Below, in pieces: positions 1 to 12,084 of a stretch of DNA of 64,000 nt (position 1 is its first letter; each line of letters starts with the position of its first letter). Under the pieces are notes generated by a model, which saw only the letters and a program-made list of their open reading frames with translations, searched no databases and was not told where the DNA came from. The position numbers and the translations under genes were made by a program. The DNA is from Mytilus californianus (lineage: Eukaryota; Mollusca; Bivalvia; Mytilida; Mytilidae): assembly GCF_021869535.1 (NCBI RefSeq), contig NW_026262712.1:104474140-104538139 (forward strand), written 5' to 3'.

Positions 1-880
1 TATTCTTATGCTTGAGTGTGATCCAACTGCATGCCAAAATAAAGTTTTAGCGTATTTCTGCTCGAAAGAATATTGTCAAGCAAGATTTTAAATAAATATG
101 ATAATATATCTAATATTTCATAAAGCAGACCAACAGACGAAATAGATCCCCAATAAATGGGGCGACACCATAGGACATAAAAAAGGACCAAACGCAATAA
201 GCCTCAAAACTATATAGTTTGTATTTTGCGATTTAAAAGCAACGAGGAATGAACATTGTTCAAGTGACTTTCGTTCAAGTTAAAATATATATTAGAACCA
301 AAAGTATTACTTCTCCATCTCTTATCGGAAGCAATTAATCAATCAATGATCAGTCCACTATACTTTTATCTACGTTGTCGTATTTGCATTAATATCTTCA
401 GAATTTTTATATTGGTTTTTTTATGACCTTCTTAAGTCCCCGATCATAACATTTATACCAAAGAAAACAATATTTTTTATGCGGTTCAATGTAAAAAACC
501 TAACTTTTTTCTCATGAAGTGATATTACATTTCAGTCTTTAGTTAGGGAATGGGCGAATGCTGAATTAGGGACAACAATGATTTACCAAGATTTCAATCC
601 AAATCCATACAAAAGATGCAAATCGATACAAATCAAGGTAAAAAAAATCAAATTTCTCTCTTGTCCAATTACTATTCTGTCAACTAATCCGCATTTAAGC
701 TGTAAGTCAGATAGGAAGCATACATAAATATGTATGATGTATTATTTGTTTCGGGTGTAATAGGATAGATGCAGTTAACAAAGTTTCATAATATTGAATT
801 ATTCAATAACAAAATACATGAGATTAAGATATCAATATAGCAAAAGCAAGTCTTTATGTATTTTCATTTGATGTCAAACA
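1..880. other. No gene recognised
   Basis: AT-rich non-coding DNA downstream of the minus-strand gene copy A. I see no conserved protein and no structured repeat. The last 100 bases or so are probably the 3' UTR and flank of that gene. Confidence 0.5.
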
Positions 881-882
881 TT

Positions 883-2790
883 TCACTTTGTACAAACGAC
901 ACAAAGAACATCCGCTTCATTGGTATAGGGAGGACATCTTAAACTGCCACATTTGGTTCGGAGAGGATAAAACAAAGCGCCATTTTCACCTACATTCTTA
1001 TTGTCTAGCGGTTCTGCATTCATGTCAACACAGGCAAAGTCCCATTTACTATGTTAAACATGATCACTCATCAAAAAAACATTGTATTCCGCGTTCCATC
1101 CTTTATAGCAAGTCTTTCGACCTAATAAAAAAATATAGGCAAGTAAAATATCTAATCGTGGACGATATTTGTTATTGTAAGTATAAATACATGAAATAGT
1201 ATGGTGAGAATTATTACTTTGCGGTTGGTGCGTATTTCATAATCTAAATGTTGTTTTCATTTCATAACTCCATTCCATAAGAAAAACGTCAAACAACGTT
1301 GTGTCACCCTTATGACATTTTAATGTGAATTGACAAAAACACTTTTTAAATGTATACTAGTTATGCTCATCAAGGAAACCAGTTTGTCCTTAACATTGTA
1401 CACAAAACCACAAAGTTATATAAAACAATACGTTGTTTTGTCCCTAAAAGTATGTTAGGAAAATGTGGAGTCATCAACCACTTTGAATAAAAAGTCAAAA
1501 TAAGTAAATTGTGTAAAATCTTATTAATAAAATTGTTGCTTGCACATATTTTAATGTGTGACAATTTAAACTAAGTAATGTACCTGGTATTATTAGGACA
1601 GCTGATCTTCGTTGTTTGTAACATACAGCACATGGTACTTCCTTGTTGTGCATACTTTCTGACCATCCCGATGGCTGCATTGATGAACCAAGTTCATATT
1701 CACCTCCATGAACCTGGTTATTGTCATATGATTGATGCTGTCCATTCTCTGGGTCATTAGGGAGACATAAATAATTTACACCACCTCCTTTCCTTTCATG
1801 TCCATTCCCACCCACCTGACCTTAAATTCAAAAATGTGTTCCAGCATGACATTGTTATGATGCAAAAAAACTGGTATACTGAATTATATAAAAAAAATGT
1901 ACAATATGTAAGTCATGGTGTTGATTTTTTAAGTTGTTTTTCTGTGGTTTCATGTTTTTTTTCTAATTTAGAATAGTATTTATACATAACTAAAGAATAG
2001 GTTTAAAACCACTTAAAATGACTTTTAATTTTCGATTCTTGCAAAGAATAATAATGTTGATAAACGGTATACAATACTTAGTAATTATCGTTAATGTAAC
2101 ATTAATTTACCGTTAATATTTTATCACCTGTATACACTATTTTTGATCCTGTTGGACAACTTTTCTTTCCCCAACGCACATAAGTCACTCCTGCAATCAA
2201 GAACAAAGTAAGTAGTCAATGATGTAATAACAAGCAAATTAAAAATGCTATACTTGATGATATTTAACATTTAGAAGGATTACTAAAAATATCTGTGGGT
2301 GATAATTTATTGTAACAGTTTCAATGCACTATATCATAATATTTATCAATGCAGGGTGCTACCCTTTTTGCATGTAATTGTTATTTCATTTGGCGAAATG
2401 ATTATTTTAATCACAAATGAATTATATATAATTAGAAATTACCATTTGTATAAATCAAAATATGTTCTGTTAACAATGGCAGAAAATTACATTAGTGTGA
2501 AGTATACAAATATTTCAAATATATTTGGTTTTTAACTTTTGGTTTTGTTGTAGACCTTATATATAATTATCCCTTTCAAATCAAAATTTTCTCAAATAGT
2601 AAAAACCTGTATTGGATGTTTTACCTGGCTGGGGACATTCCACTCTTCTTGACGTATGTAGGTAATGTTTCATTATATCTATCAGAGACTGGTCTGATGC
2701 CGACAGAACATAGTCCTTACATTCATGGTTTTGGACGACCACAACAACAGTTGTTAGCACTATTGTCACAAATGGTAAACACATCTTCAT
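883..2790 (-). pseudogene. Short-chain collagen C4-like secreted protein, copy A, with premature stop
   Basis: Four coding exons on the minus strand: 2790-2607, 2190-2128, 1820-1584 and 1121-883, each with AG/GT borders and phase-1 junctions. Exon 1 gives a signal peptide (MKMCLPFVTIVLTTVVVVV) and a short helical segment (SDQSLIDIMKHYL). Exons 2-4 encode the C4-type non-collagenous domain (VTYVRWGKKSCP, GGGVNYLCLPNDPENGQHQ, EVPCAVCYKQRRSAV). No Gly-X-Y collagen repeat is present. Spliced in frame, a TAA at 1056-1054 ends the protein at 183 residues. It replaces a Gly codon of the intact paralogues. The remaining 56 codons, with five conserved cysteines (GSLRCPPY, LCVVC), stay open to a normal TGA at 885-883, so the lesion is single and looks recent. 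It could be a young pseudogene, a truncated product, an allele or a sequence error. ATG at 2790 follows a TAG acceptor directly; ATG 2784 is the alternative start. Confidence 0.85.
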
Positions 2791-3250
2791 CTACAAATAA
2801 AATTGATACAAATAATCACTACAATTCTTATAACTAAAATAATGGACTTAATAATCTCTATCAATATCAAGATATTTTCGGAAAATAAGTTACTGGTTTT
2901 CAACTTTACCAAGCTGCAATTTGGGCTTGTTTTTTTTCCTTTTTTATTTGGCTGGTTTTTTTGTGTGTTTTTTTTTTTTTGGGGGGGAGAGTTTTGTTTT
3001 GTACTGAAAGTACTGTTAACGGGTTTATGTGTATCAACATCGTTCCATATTACCGAGATGAACACATCTGATATATCTTATAATAGTAGTGTCTTCTGGT
3101 TGTATCAGCAATTTCAAAACCCTTGATCAACGGTGAACTACAATTGATGATTCGTAGGTAAATATATATATATATATTGCATTCCAGGTGGTTTCAAATA
3201 TATTTTCGTTTAACTTGAGTAAAAAAGTAATCAAAAACAAATTAACATAC

Positions 3251-3400
3251 CTTTTCGTCTTCTATGTGTTATAATTGAAATGAGTTATGTCTAAGAGTAA
3301 TGTAAACTGTTGATCTGTGTTTTTATTTTCGAAAAAAAAGAGTAATGAGGTATTTGCGTGACTAGGTATTGATATTTTCTCATATACTTGTATTTGTATT
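3251..3400 (-). promoter_or_regulatory. Upstream block and non-coding first exon of copy A
   Basis: On the minus strand, a CTAGTCACGCAAATACC motif (3365-3343) is followed by a leader ending AGACGAAAAG at 3251 with a GTATGTT donor. The same motif, spacing and donor occur upstream of copies B and C and at 12.0 kb, so this is read as promoter plus untranslated exon 1, about 460 bases from the coding start. The transcription start itself is not determinable. Confidence 0.6.
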
Positions 3401-3779
3401 TCAAAACATTTCACGACAAACATACAAGCAAATTATGACAATATTTTATTGTGGGAACAGCTTTCTAAGCTGTCATCTTCTGACAACGTACAAAGACTAA
3501 AATATGAATAAAGATGGAAGTACTACATTTGTTTACCAATAACAGCAGCCTATAATATTTCATTTAAAATCAGGTGCAAATTTATATGTTACTATTGCTG
3601 TGTTTGTCGAAAAGAAGCACGACTTAAGCTTAAGAGTGAGTCATATTGCAGAAACTGGTACATTTTAAGACTATATGTTAAGCTTGAGATTTTTTCTATG
3701 AGTTCTTTCGCCCTAATTGTGTGCTTTTGGGAAGAAATCATAATGCTCAATTCCCAAAATCTTATTTTAATTATTTTTA

Positions 3780-5020
3780 TTCCTTTCCATAACCAGATTT
3801 AGTTTCATACAATGTTAACCCTGTTCAGGATTTATGAACTTCTACAAGCACACTACGCAAAAATATATTATCTTCTGTAGGTCTTTAAATATATGTAAAT
3901 ATCCCGATCTTTAAAAACGTTTGATGAAATTGCGTGAATTGAGTTGCAGAGTTTATTACATAGCTAACTTGAATATTTTATTACGAGCTAACACCTCAGA
4001 CACATGAAATTCAATTTGACAAATAATTGTTGAGGCTATTCTGCATACAAATTTTGAAAATAAATTTAATTTTGTTAATAATTAATACTCTTTATGACTG
4101 TTGAAGTAGATATTCGTGTATTATTTGTAAAAATTAGTGTTATCGCCTTCCAACTTTGCATTGAAAATGACTACTCGTAGTTAAAAAAAAATCCTTACCA
4201 TCCACTTCCCCGTCATACATGTATATCATTACACCTGACATGAACATGAACAACGAAAAGAGCGAGACCGGGTATTCTCACAATTTTGCGTATTTTTCCT
4301 TAGATCTTTTTTTGTGATAATTTTTTATATCACGCTTCTTGCTTGAAATACAACAGTATCGCCAGAAACTAAGGGTGCACGTGACGTAGTTAATGTGAAC
4401 ATCAACGATGCCATAGGCAAAATAGTGATGAACAGATCATCGATGGTCTTTCAAACTCGAGGATGTCTCTCGGCCAAATCTCATCTCAGGGTTGTAGACG
4501 TTCGATGAGATTGTAGCTGCGAAACACCCTCTGGTTTGAAAAACCATCGATAATCTATAAATATCAGCCAGTTACTCGAAAGTAATTATGGAAGGGCTAG
4601 TGTTAGCATAAGGTTTGCATTACAGTTTGGTTAAGCTTAAGTTTTGTATGGCTCCCATTAGGAAAAGAACACAAAATAAAAGGCATTAATTTTAATCTTT
4701 CTTGTTACCAAGTATCTAAAAAATATAGGGCAAACTCTTTCTTAAGTGTCCTTCCTCAAATATTGTTAATTCGGTAGAATGACCTGCATTTTTCTCTCAT
4801 TATCATGTAATTATCAACCTCATTCAATACATGTAGTTGTGATTCCTTTTTTATTATATCAGCTCTTCGTCGTTTGAATTAGGGTTGAATTAGCGGCGGA
4901 ACTCTTTTTGTTTTTAATTTTGTGAATAATAATTACCGAAAAAACCCACTAACCGACTTACTGTGCTAAAAATATATTTGCTGAGAGTAAGCCTTTTTAG
5001 CAATAGGTAAGCATGATTTT
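3780..5020 (+). repeat. Dispersed repeat block, first copy (pair with 57.63-59.44 kb)
   Basis: Long stretches match 57,630-59,440 in the same order and orientation, for example the CGCCTTCCAAC segment (4146 and 57,969), the GGGCTAGTGTTAG segment (4596 and 58,898) and the shared end CGACTTACTGTGCTAAA...TTTGCTGAGAGT (4953 and 59,366). No coding capacity was recognised. It may be a long non-autonomous element or an old segmental duplication. Confidence 0.6.
4434..4556. repeat. Long imperfect palindrome (foldback element)
   Basis: AGATCATCGATGGTCTTTCA at the left end is mirrored by TGAAAAACCATCGATAATCT at the right. Inner arms ATCTCATC and GATGAGAT surround a loop of about 20 bases. The matching block at 58 kb shows no such palindrome. 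Most simply it is a MITE-like foldback insertion. Confidence 0.65.
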
Positions 5021-5249
5021 TATGTCGGCGATAACCTCCCCAATTTAGTTGTTCAGGAAGGTAATTGTCGCAATTTACGCATACAAATAGTGCATATGTG
5101 AAAGTATTTTAAAAAACCAATCTTATTTAAATTCTGGTATCTTTTATGAGTTCATCATATAAGATCGGTAAAAGTATTTCGAATAAGTTCATTCTTCATC
5201 ACGTTTTGTCTTTCTCCATGATAGCATTAAACTCATCATGGATACCAAG

Positions 5250-5905
5250 ATTACAAGTTTTTGTACACCAGACGAGCGTCTCGTGTACAAAAGTCTCATC
5301 AGTGCGTCTCGTCTACAAAAGTCTCATCAGTGACTCTCGAATCAAAAAGGTCAATACGTCAAAATAAGTTAGAAGTTGAAGAATAGACCATTGAGGACTA
5401 AAATTCCGAAGGGTTTTGCCAAATAAAGCTACGATAATTCTAACCTTGGGTAGAACATTCTTAGTATTTCAAATGTTTGTAAACAGTTTATGCATGATTA
5501 TGACCATATCACTGATTATTCATGTCAACACAGAAATTCTGACTACTGGGTTGGTGATGCCCTCGGGGAGGCAACCTCCACCAGCAGTAGCATCGACTCA
5601 GTAGTTGTAAATAAACTCATCATTATTACCAGGATTAAAATTTTCTACGCCAGACTCGCTTTTTGTCTACAAAAGATTCATTAGTAGCACTCGAATCAAA
5701 AAAGGTAAAAATGGCCAAAAAAGTAAAAGAGCTTTGAGGACCCACAATTCCGAAGGGTTTTGCCAAATACAGCTAAGGTAATCTATTCCTAGGGTAGAAA
5801 GTCCTTAATATTTCGAAAAATTAATTGTTTTGTAAGCAGTTAATTTCATAATCAAGACCATATCAATGCTTATTTATGTCAACACAGAGTGTTGACTACT
5901 GGCAA
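5250..5905 (-). repeat. Decayed two-monomer copy of the hammerhead-bearing repeat
   Basis: Two head-to-tail, diverged monomers of the family forming the 21-25 kb array, ribozyme sense on the minus strand. Each has the ACCAGGATTA-like start, the GCCAGAC...CTCAT ribozyme region and the TGACTACTGG end; the first also has the CTGGTG hairpin (5549-5586). In the first monomer the ribozyme segment is partly duplicated (TACAAAAGTCTCATCAGTG occurs twice, 5285 and 5321). Core changes make active hammerheads unlikely. Confidence 0.75.
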
Positions 5906-5919
5906 AACACACTTTACGT

Positions 5920-7080
5920 CACAAACCCCTTGATGTCATTAAATGTTTTGTGATTATGAGAAAAACAATAATTGAGCAATAAAACATATATTTTACTTCA
6001 TTATGAGATTTTAACCTCAGATTAGCCAAATCTTGTAAAATAAGATACCATCGTGATTGAAATATTAAAATTAAAGAAAGGCTCCCCGTTATTAGCTTCA
6101 CAGTCGAAAATCGGTTTGACTTTTATTTTACAAACGTTTTTAGTTAAACAATAGCATTTCTTGTGAAAAGTGGAAACTTGAAATTAATATTATATTTTCA
6201 CTGGAGTAAAGAAGTTCGGCATACATCATCATACAGAACGTGTTGGAATCAAGCATCTTTACAATTCGGGATTCAAACATCCGGAAAGTTTGAAATACTT
6301 ACTCTATTGGTATGTCAATATCCGTTCAATTAAGGATTCGTGCCTCTACAAAATCATTATTTCAGCTACATTTAGATGTCACAACGTTCTTATTTGGAAA
6401 GACAGCATTAAGGACACATATCAATTCTAAGAACAATACTCGGAACAGCTTCGATGTTATTTTAAAGAATTCTTAAGAATTCAAAATTTGAGAAATCATT
6501 ACACTCTTTAGAAAATATACAAAAAGAAAATCGATACGAAGTAGGAACAGCTTTAACACCAAGGCAACATTGTCCATTTTCGAGTTGGTAAAATGCATGT
6601 GTAAGGCAAAATGGTTGATGTTGAAAAAAAGAAGCGGAAGATACCCAGAGGAAAGTTATCAATAAAGGGAAAGTCTTTCTTTGCTTAGTTAACAGCAAAG
6701 TTATGCCATCTATGTGCATTCAAACTTTAAAACCGAGAACTCCAGTATATATTTTATTATGTACCATACGTGTGGCTCCTCAGTGAGCAGATGAAACAAT
6801 GTTTAATTAAACGTTCGTTTCAATGAATACTGATCATGATTCAAAACAAAAAACTTGCCCCGTAAAAAGCATTCATTCATAATATTACATATTAAATTAA
6901 AGTAGTGCACGTTGAGTTTAGGTACCTGGAAACGAGGGAATAATCCATCAACCACAGTAGAAAAATACGAGAAAGGTATCGGACAAATGTAAGATGGTAG
7001 TGTGATATCATCTTCAACAAAACCTTTTGTGTTAACATGAAATATCAATGATATGTTCTTTGTTTGTGAATTTACTTTTT
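5920..7080. other. No gene recognised
   Basis: Unique-looking AT-rich sequence. Two minus-strand open frames of about 80 codons (6719-6462 and 7048-6803) match no family I recognise and show no coding signature beyond being open. Confidence 0.4.
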
Positions 7081-7084
7081 TTAT

Positions 7085-7250
7085 ATAAATGTTGAAAATA
7101 CTCGAAACACTAAGGTTTATCTACCCTAAGGTATTGATTATTTGAGCTTTATTGGCATGACTTTTTTTTTTAAATATGCATTCCAATAGTGTTGATTTGA
7201 GTGCCACTGGTGAGCCTTATGTAGAAGGAACGCGCATCTGACGTGCAAAA
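7085..7250 (+). repeat. Fragment of the hammerhead-bearing repeat
   Basis: CACTAAGGTTTATCTACCCT followed by GCCACTGGTGAGCCTTATGT and AACGCGCATCTGACG parallels the sense strand of the 21-25 kb monomer around its ribozyme. The core reads CTGGTGA and the GAAA is GGAA, so it is degenerate. Confidence 0.55.
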
Positions 7251-7618
7251 ATATAATTATAATAACTATGGTGAGTTTCTACATCTGAAAAATGATAATT
7301 TGGAAATTTGATGTTCTTTAATCTTTCCATTCTCCTTGCTTTGTCTTCTTTTATTTATATGATTTTCTGTTTATCAGTAGTAATAGTTAAAGTATTGCAG
7401 ATGCAGGAAATCAATGTACATAAATATAGAAAGAATCTCATGATCATATTTTCTCATACAAAACAAAACATTTAACAAACCTTTTATACAAACTTTCCAT
7501 CCTTGTCCTACACTAAGGGGATGGTTAATCATTAAAATGACCTTGCTGACTCTTGCTAAATTGTATTTGCGTGTCATAAGCGATGAACCTGATTACGTAA
7601 GATTGTCGTTTGTTGCTG

Positions 7619-7754
7619 TGTTTTGCTCAATTGATTTTCGGTTATTGTTTCATATTTCTTTCTTATAAAGCTTATCAAACGGTATCTGTTTTGCTCAATT
7701 GATTTTCGGTTATTGTTTCATATTTGTTTCTTATAAAGCTTATCAAACGATATC
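7619..7754. repeat. 68-bp tandem duplication
   Basis: Two almost identical 68-bp units (7619-7686 and 7687-7754), both starting TGTTTTGCTCAATTGATTTT. They lie in non-coding sequence. Confidence 0.9.
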
Positions 7755-7759
7755 AGTTT

Positions 7760-9060
7760 TGCTCATTGTCCTTGTAGCGATGACGTTTTTCACGACTTTG
7801 TCCGTTTGTCTTTATTTGAAGGTTGTTTCATTGACAATCAGGCCACTTGTTCTTATTTTATATACAAAATTTGTATATCAACCGAACGCTTTTACATCCC
7901 CTCAATTTCACACAAAAAATAAATCATACATCCATGTTTTAATTTTATTGTTAAGCGTCTAATATTTTATTTTTTATAAGAATTGTCAAAACATTATTCC
8001 TTTATCAGGAAGTTATAATGTGCTTTGCAAATAAAAACCATGCTTGTTTGATTAATTCTACTTTCGGTTTTAAAATCCGAAACTGTAAGCTAAGGCTAGA
8101 GACGGTCAAGGATTCGTTTTCTTTTTCCTTGTATCTATGATGTGCTACCAAACATATACATGTTTGTAGAATTACTCTGTTAATTGAAACTTACACAAAC
8201 TACATAAATGTATAAGAATTTTGCTAATGGAATTTCATGTTTTTATTATTAATTTCAAATAATACACTGAGGAACTTTAGTGTCATAGTTGTAGCACAGA
8301 GGGGCATTGTTAACAACTTTTAGTGCAATAAAATATCTGAAGTTAGTTAAGTTTAAAACAAATACTGTTCACATCGAATTTAACAAATGATTGAAATATT
8401 CCTTGTTGAATGTAGACTTCCAAGGAATTGCAAATATCCTAAACAATTATGCAAATACACAAATGAAATAATAGGTATTTTGAATGTAGTTTTTTGATTT
8501 ATAATAATATTTTTTAAAGATTATTTGACACGGAACAAACAGGCGTATCCAGTGTGAACAGAAGTCTGAGCATTCAGATCTTCTATTGAAGATTTGCGAG
8601 TCACCAACGATCACAAGCCAGTCCAAAATAAAAAAAGTTTCCTACTACTCCATACTAAAATCCACAAAATGTCTCCTTTTTTTCGCTACACATAATGCTG
8701 TTTCTTACAAGACTGTGATGACTTGAGTGTAAAAACTGTATCCATGCATTGTATAAAAACGGTATCTCATGAGTAATGAAGTAAAACGATTGATGTATTT
8801 AAGATATTCAACATGTTAAAGGATTTAAATTATATGTAAATTTTAAGTTACAAAAGTTATATAATACTTATGAATTTAATGAATTCTGTGTGAAGCATGG
8901 GAGTTGTGATAATGAAAATATACACTTTTTTGTTATGTATCAATTTTACATTATTTTGATTTTGATGCATTTTAATAAATATTCTTGTTTTAAAATTTGC
9001 GTTTAATAGACTGCTGAAGGTACAACTTTCAAAATTTAAGAAATGTTGTTTCTGCTTACT
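7760..9060. other. No gene recognised
   Basis: AT-rich intergenic DNA. I see no conserved protein or clear repeat until the reverse transcriptase remnant begins at about 9,060. Confidence 0.4.
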
Positions 9061-9061
9061 G

Positions 9062-9343
9062 GATAAATTGCTAATTGTAAACTTTCCGTTTCTATGTAGC
9101 AACATTTCAGCAGCATATGGATTATATATCTCCCAGTTTATACGATATTTTAGGGCTTGTATTTCCTATTATGATTTCCTTGCTAGAGCATTGCTGCTAA
9201 CAAGGAAGTTATTAAACCAAGAGGTCCAAGTGGTGAAGTTGAAATCATCCCTTCGTAAATTTTACGGACGCCATCACGAGCTGGTTTACCGTTATGGAAT
9301 ATTTGTTTCACAGATGACTGCTGATATGTTCCAATTGTCGTAA
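9062..9343 (+). pseudogene. Reverse transcriptase C-terminal remnant (YIDD-type retroelement)
   Basis: An open frame encodes IVNFPFLCSNISAAYG, YISQFIRYFRACISY, LLTRKLLNQ and KSSLRKFYGRHHELV. This order is typical of the region after the catalytic domain in a retroelement abundant in bivalve and fish genomes. The catalytic box is absent, so this is a 5'-truncated copy ending at the natural stop. Clade assignment (Penelope-like or other non-LTR) is uncertain. Confidence 0.75.
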
Positions 9344-9700
9344 CCACAATCCCATCCTCTTTTTTCTCCGAATGTGAAATACCGAATTTGACTTATCATC
9401 GGGTTTGTACTTACATGAGTGACACGATAGGTGCCACATGTGGAGCAAGATCTGTTTACCCTGAGATCATCCCAGGTTTTTGGTGGGGTTCGTGTTCCTC
9501 AAACTTTAGTTTTCTATGTTGTGTTTTGTGTACTGTTGGTTGTCTTTTTGTCTTTTTCTTTTTTTTGCCATGGCGTTGTCAGTTTATTTTCGACTTATGA
9601 GTTTGAATGTCCATTTGGTATCTTTCGCCCCTCTTTTACAGAGGTTCATGAACATTCATATCTATTTGATATCATTACGGCTCAAGACTGATGTGACACA
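9344..9700 (+). repeat. 3' tail of the YIDD-type retroelement
   Basis: Directly follows the reverse transcriptase stop. GGTTTTTGGTGGGGTTCGTG, TGTTGTGTTTTGTGTACTG and GCCATGGCGTTGTCAGTTT recur in the same order at 17.25-17.42, 17.95-18.17 and 18.46-18.64 kb, which identifies it as the untranslated tail of the element. Confidence 0.7.
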
Positions 9701-9929
9701 TTGAATTTTCAATTGTAGTAGACAAGGCCGTTTTTGCGATGCAGTCAATGAGATAACATCAACCAAAGCCTGCAACATGAAATCCATCATAAAGGCTAAC
9801 AAAATACATAAGTCTGAGAAAACATGATTTATTTATTAATTTCAATTGGCCTTGAATCCGCTTTCAGTAACTGGGACTATTCGTATATCAGTACATTATG
9901 TCGTTTGTCTTTTGTCAGTTTCTTGGGAT

Positions 9930-11150
9930 GTTTGCTGACATAAAGAGGCAAGCCATTTCATACTGATTTTTACAGTTTGTTTTTATTTGTTGCTGTTACA
10001 CCACTTTCCAAGGTTAGGAAAGGGGTGTTGTGTCTCACCAAATTGTTTATTCCAAGAGCCTGTAAAATATTGCTTCTTCTATAGAATCTTATATAGCTTA
10101 CAATTCAGTATATCTTTTGCTAACTGTTAAGGGCCTGATGGTGATCAATACATGCGTAGTTCCTTACATCTTCGGTTTTGGTCTCTGATACCTTGTTGGC
10201 CATTATACAACATCCCTATTTTTGCACAAGCTCAAATTACCCACCTTCACACATGAAAAGAGCCGATAACCAAACATTGATAAGAAACCAATTCAATGAA
10301 TATGAAACCAAGATGATTTTTTATTATTATTGATCACCAATTGCTAAATTTAGTTTGGTTTTAATTATAGTATATTTAAACACGATATTGTTCCTCCGCT
10401 TATCATAAGTGTAAAATGCGCATTGTTTCAAAAGGTGAGCTACTTAAAACGATTAGAATGTTGACTATGAATCAGACTTACATATACGCTGTTCGGTTCA
10501 TTAAATGTCCCCTTAGGATTTATCATTCTTCTGGAAATATTTTAACTAAAACTTTATAAATAAAAGATACCAATCTAGAAGAAAAATAAGATAAACCCAT
10601 TAAACAAAAAATAATAAGAAGTATTCAGTAAGTGTTCCTTAGCCACTTTTAGCTTGATAATCGTCTATGTCAGAGCTCTCTTAAAACACATTACTAACTT
10701 CTTGAAGAATCATTTTGTTCACAAATGACTCGAATTGAAACGTATGAATATCTACCGAACATGACTAATCAAGATGTATAACTACCGAACATGAATTATC
10801 AGGATGGATATCTACCGAACATGATTTATCAGGAATATTACTGTCACAACTATTCATACTTTCTATCATACAATTTAGAAAAACAAACACTTTAGCCGAT
10901 AATCGTTGTCGGTCCCAATGGAACCATTGACGTCATCTAGTTATGTTAATGCAATTTAATTCAAATTTGAAGTCGTCGATTTAGATAGAAAGGCAAATGA
11001 TGACCATATGTGCAAACTGACTTTATAATCGATTGATAAAATATTGATAAATGGGTTCGCATTGTCAAGTCAATGGCAATTTTTAGAAAAAACCGAGATT
11101 AACCCCCAATTTGAGAACATGATGGCCAAATCTTTATTTATCCATTGAAC
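9930..11150 (+). repeat. Dispersed block shared with 47.36-48.53 kb
   Basis: Segments in the same order and orientation as 47,355-48,530: TTTTTACAGTTTGTT with the TTACACCAC tail, ATACCTTGTTGGC, TCATTAAATGTCC, AGCTTGATAATCGTCTATGT and TATTACTGTCACAACTATTC. A shorter third copy is at 50.89-51.10 kb. Non-coding; apparently transposon-derived, ending beside a LINE fragment here and at 48.54 kb. Confidence 0.65.
10746..10840. repeat. Minisatellite, about 30 bp x 3
   Basis: Three units with the shared core CTACCGAACATG (10,752, 10,784, 10,813), each followed by an AATCA or TATCA variant. The 48.2 kb paralogue has a single unit, so the expansion is local. Confidence 0.75.
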
Positions 11151-11179
11151 AAATCAGAAATTTTGTAGTACTGCTTGTA

Positions 11180-11420
11180 AGATTATTGGAAAAATTCCTT
11201 TTAATCAATTGTATAATTATATGAAGAGTAATAACCGTTTGTCAATCTGGATTCCAGCCAGGAGACTCTACTGTTGATCAGTTTATTGAAATACATAAAA
11301 AAAATTATCAGTTATCTGGATAATGGGAGTGATGTAATGTTTGTATTGTGTTATGTATCTAGAGCTTTTGATAATGTTGGGCACACAGGTCTTTATTCAA
11401 ATTGTCTTTAATCTTACATC
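11180..11420 (+). pseudogene. LINE reverse transcriptase fragment
   Basis: Across frameshifts it reads FNQLYNYMKSNN, then SGFQPGDSTVDQFIEIHK, then VMFVLCYVSRAFDNVGH. These match the FRPGDSTV and SKAFDRVWH motifs of non-LTR reverse transcriptases. The downstream domain (YADD box) is missing. Confidence 0.75.
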
Positions 11421-11479
11421 ATTCTTTATACACAAAATCATTGATTATTTCGTTGAGAGTAGCAACAATTTAGGGTTTA

Positions 11480-12075
11480 TTTGTGATAAATAAGTAAACT
11501 TGCTAAAGTTTGAGATTTGACCTTTTTCTTTATTTTCATTGGCTTTTTGCGAACGATAGTGTCACGCGCTATTGTTTTTGTTTAAAAATCAAAACTCTTC
11601 TGTATTAACAGAATAAAGATATCTGACGAAACACAACGACAAGACAGTCATGTTCAATTAAATTTTTTGAAAAACGTTGATCAATGATTAACTTTCGTGA
11701 ATAATTTGAATGTGAAAATTTACATGCATATGTATTTTCGCCTGCTTCCTCTTTTGAGCCACTGAAGATTGTCATGTAAAGCAGTGCTATTTCTGTGTTT
11801 TATATCATATGCATATGGCTGGTATCGTTTCTGAGATCAAATTTTGAGTGTGAATATTTCTTACTTCTTTAAACTAAAAGGTATTGTAACAGTATCTAAC
11901 ATACCTTTCCTTCTGGTCCGTTTTCAAATGGCGATACAATATGTTTAAAAATCCATCAAAGCTGTTGTTATATATAAATATATAACCTTATCTTCTGAAA
12001 ACGAATAATGATGCATTTGCGTGACTAGATTTTGATTTTATTTATACATACATGTAATATGTATATCACAAATTC
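11480..12075 (-). promoter_or_regulatory. Orphan C4-like upstream block, non-coding exon and partial intron 1 (copy D)
   Basis: On the minus strand: ATACATGTAATATGTAT-like sequence and the TAGTCACGCAAATGC motif (12,028-12,006), a TATATAACAACAGCTTTGAT leader, an exon ending AAGGAAAG at 11,905 with a GTATGTT donor, then intron sequence matching intron 1 of copy B (TTCAATTAAATT, AACGTTGA, CAATGATTAA, then GTTTGAGAT). Homology stops near 11,450, beside a LINE fragment, before any coding exon. It is therefore a promoter and leader without its gene. Confidence 0.7.
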
Positions 12076-12084
12076 AGTATAAAA

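Noticed and set aside
888..1199. Plus-strand 103-codon frame
   Set aside because: Antisense shadow of the last exon of copy A; the minus strand carries the conserved protein.
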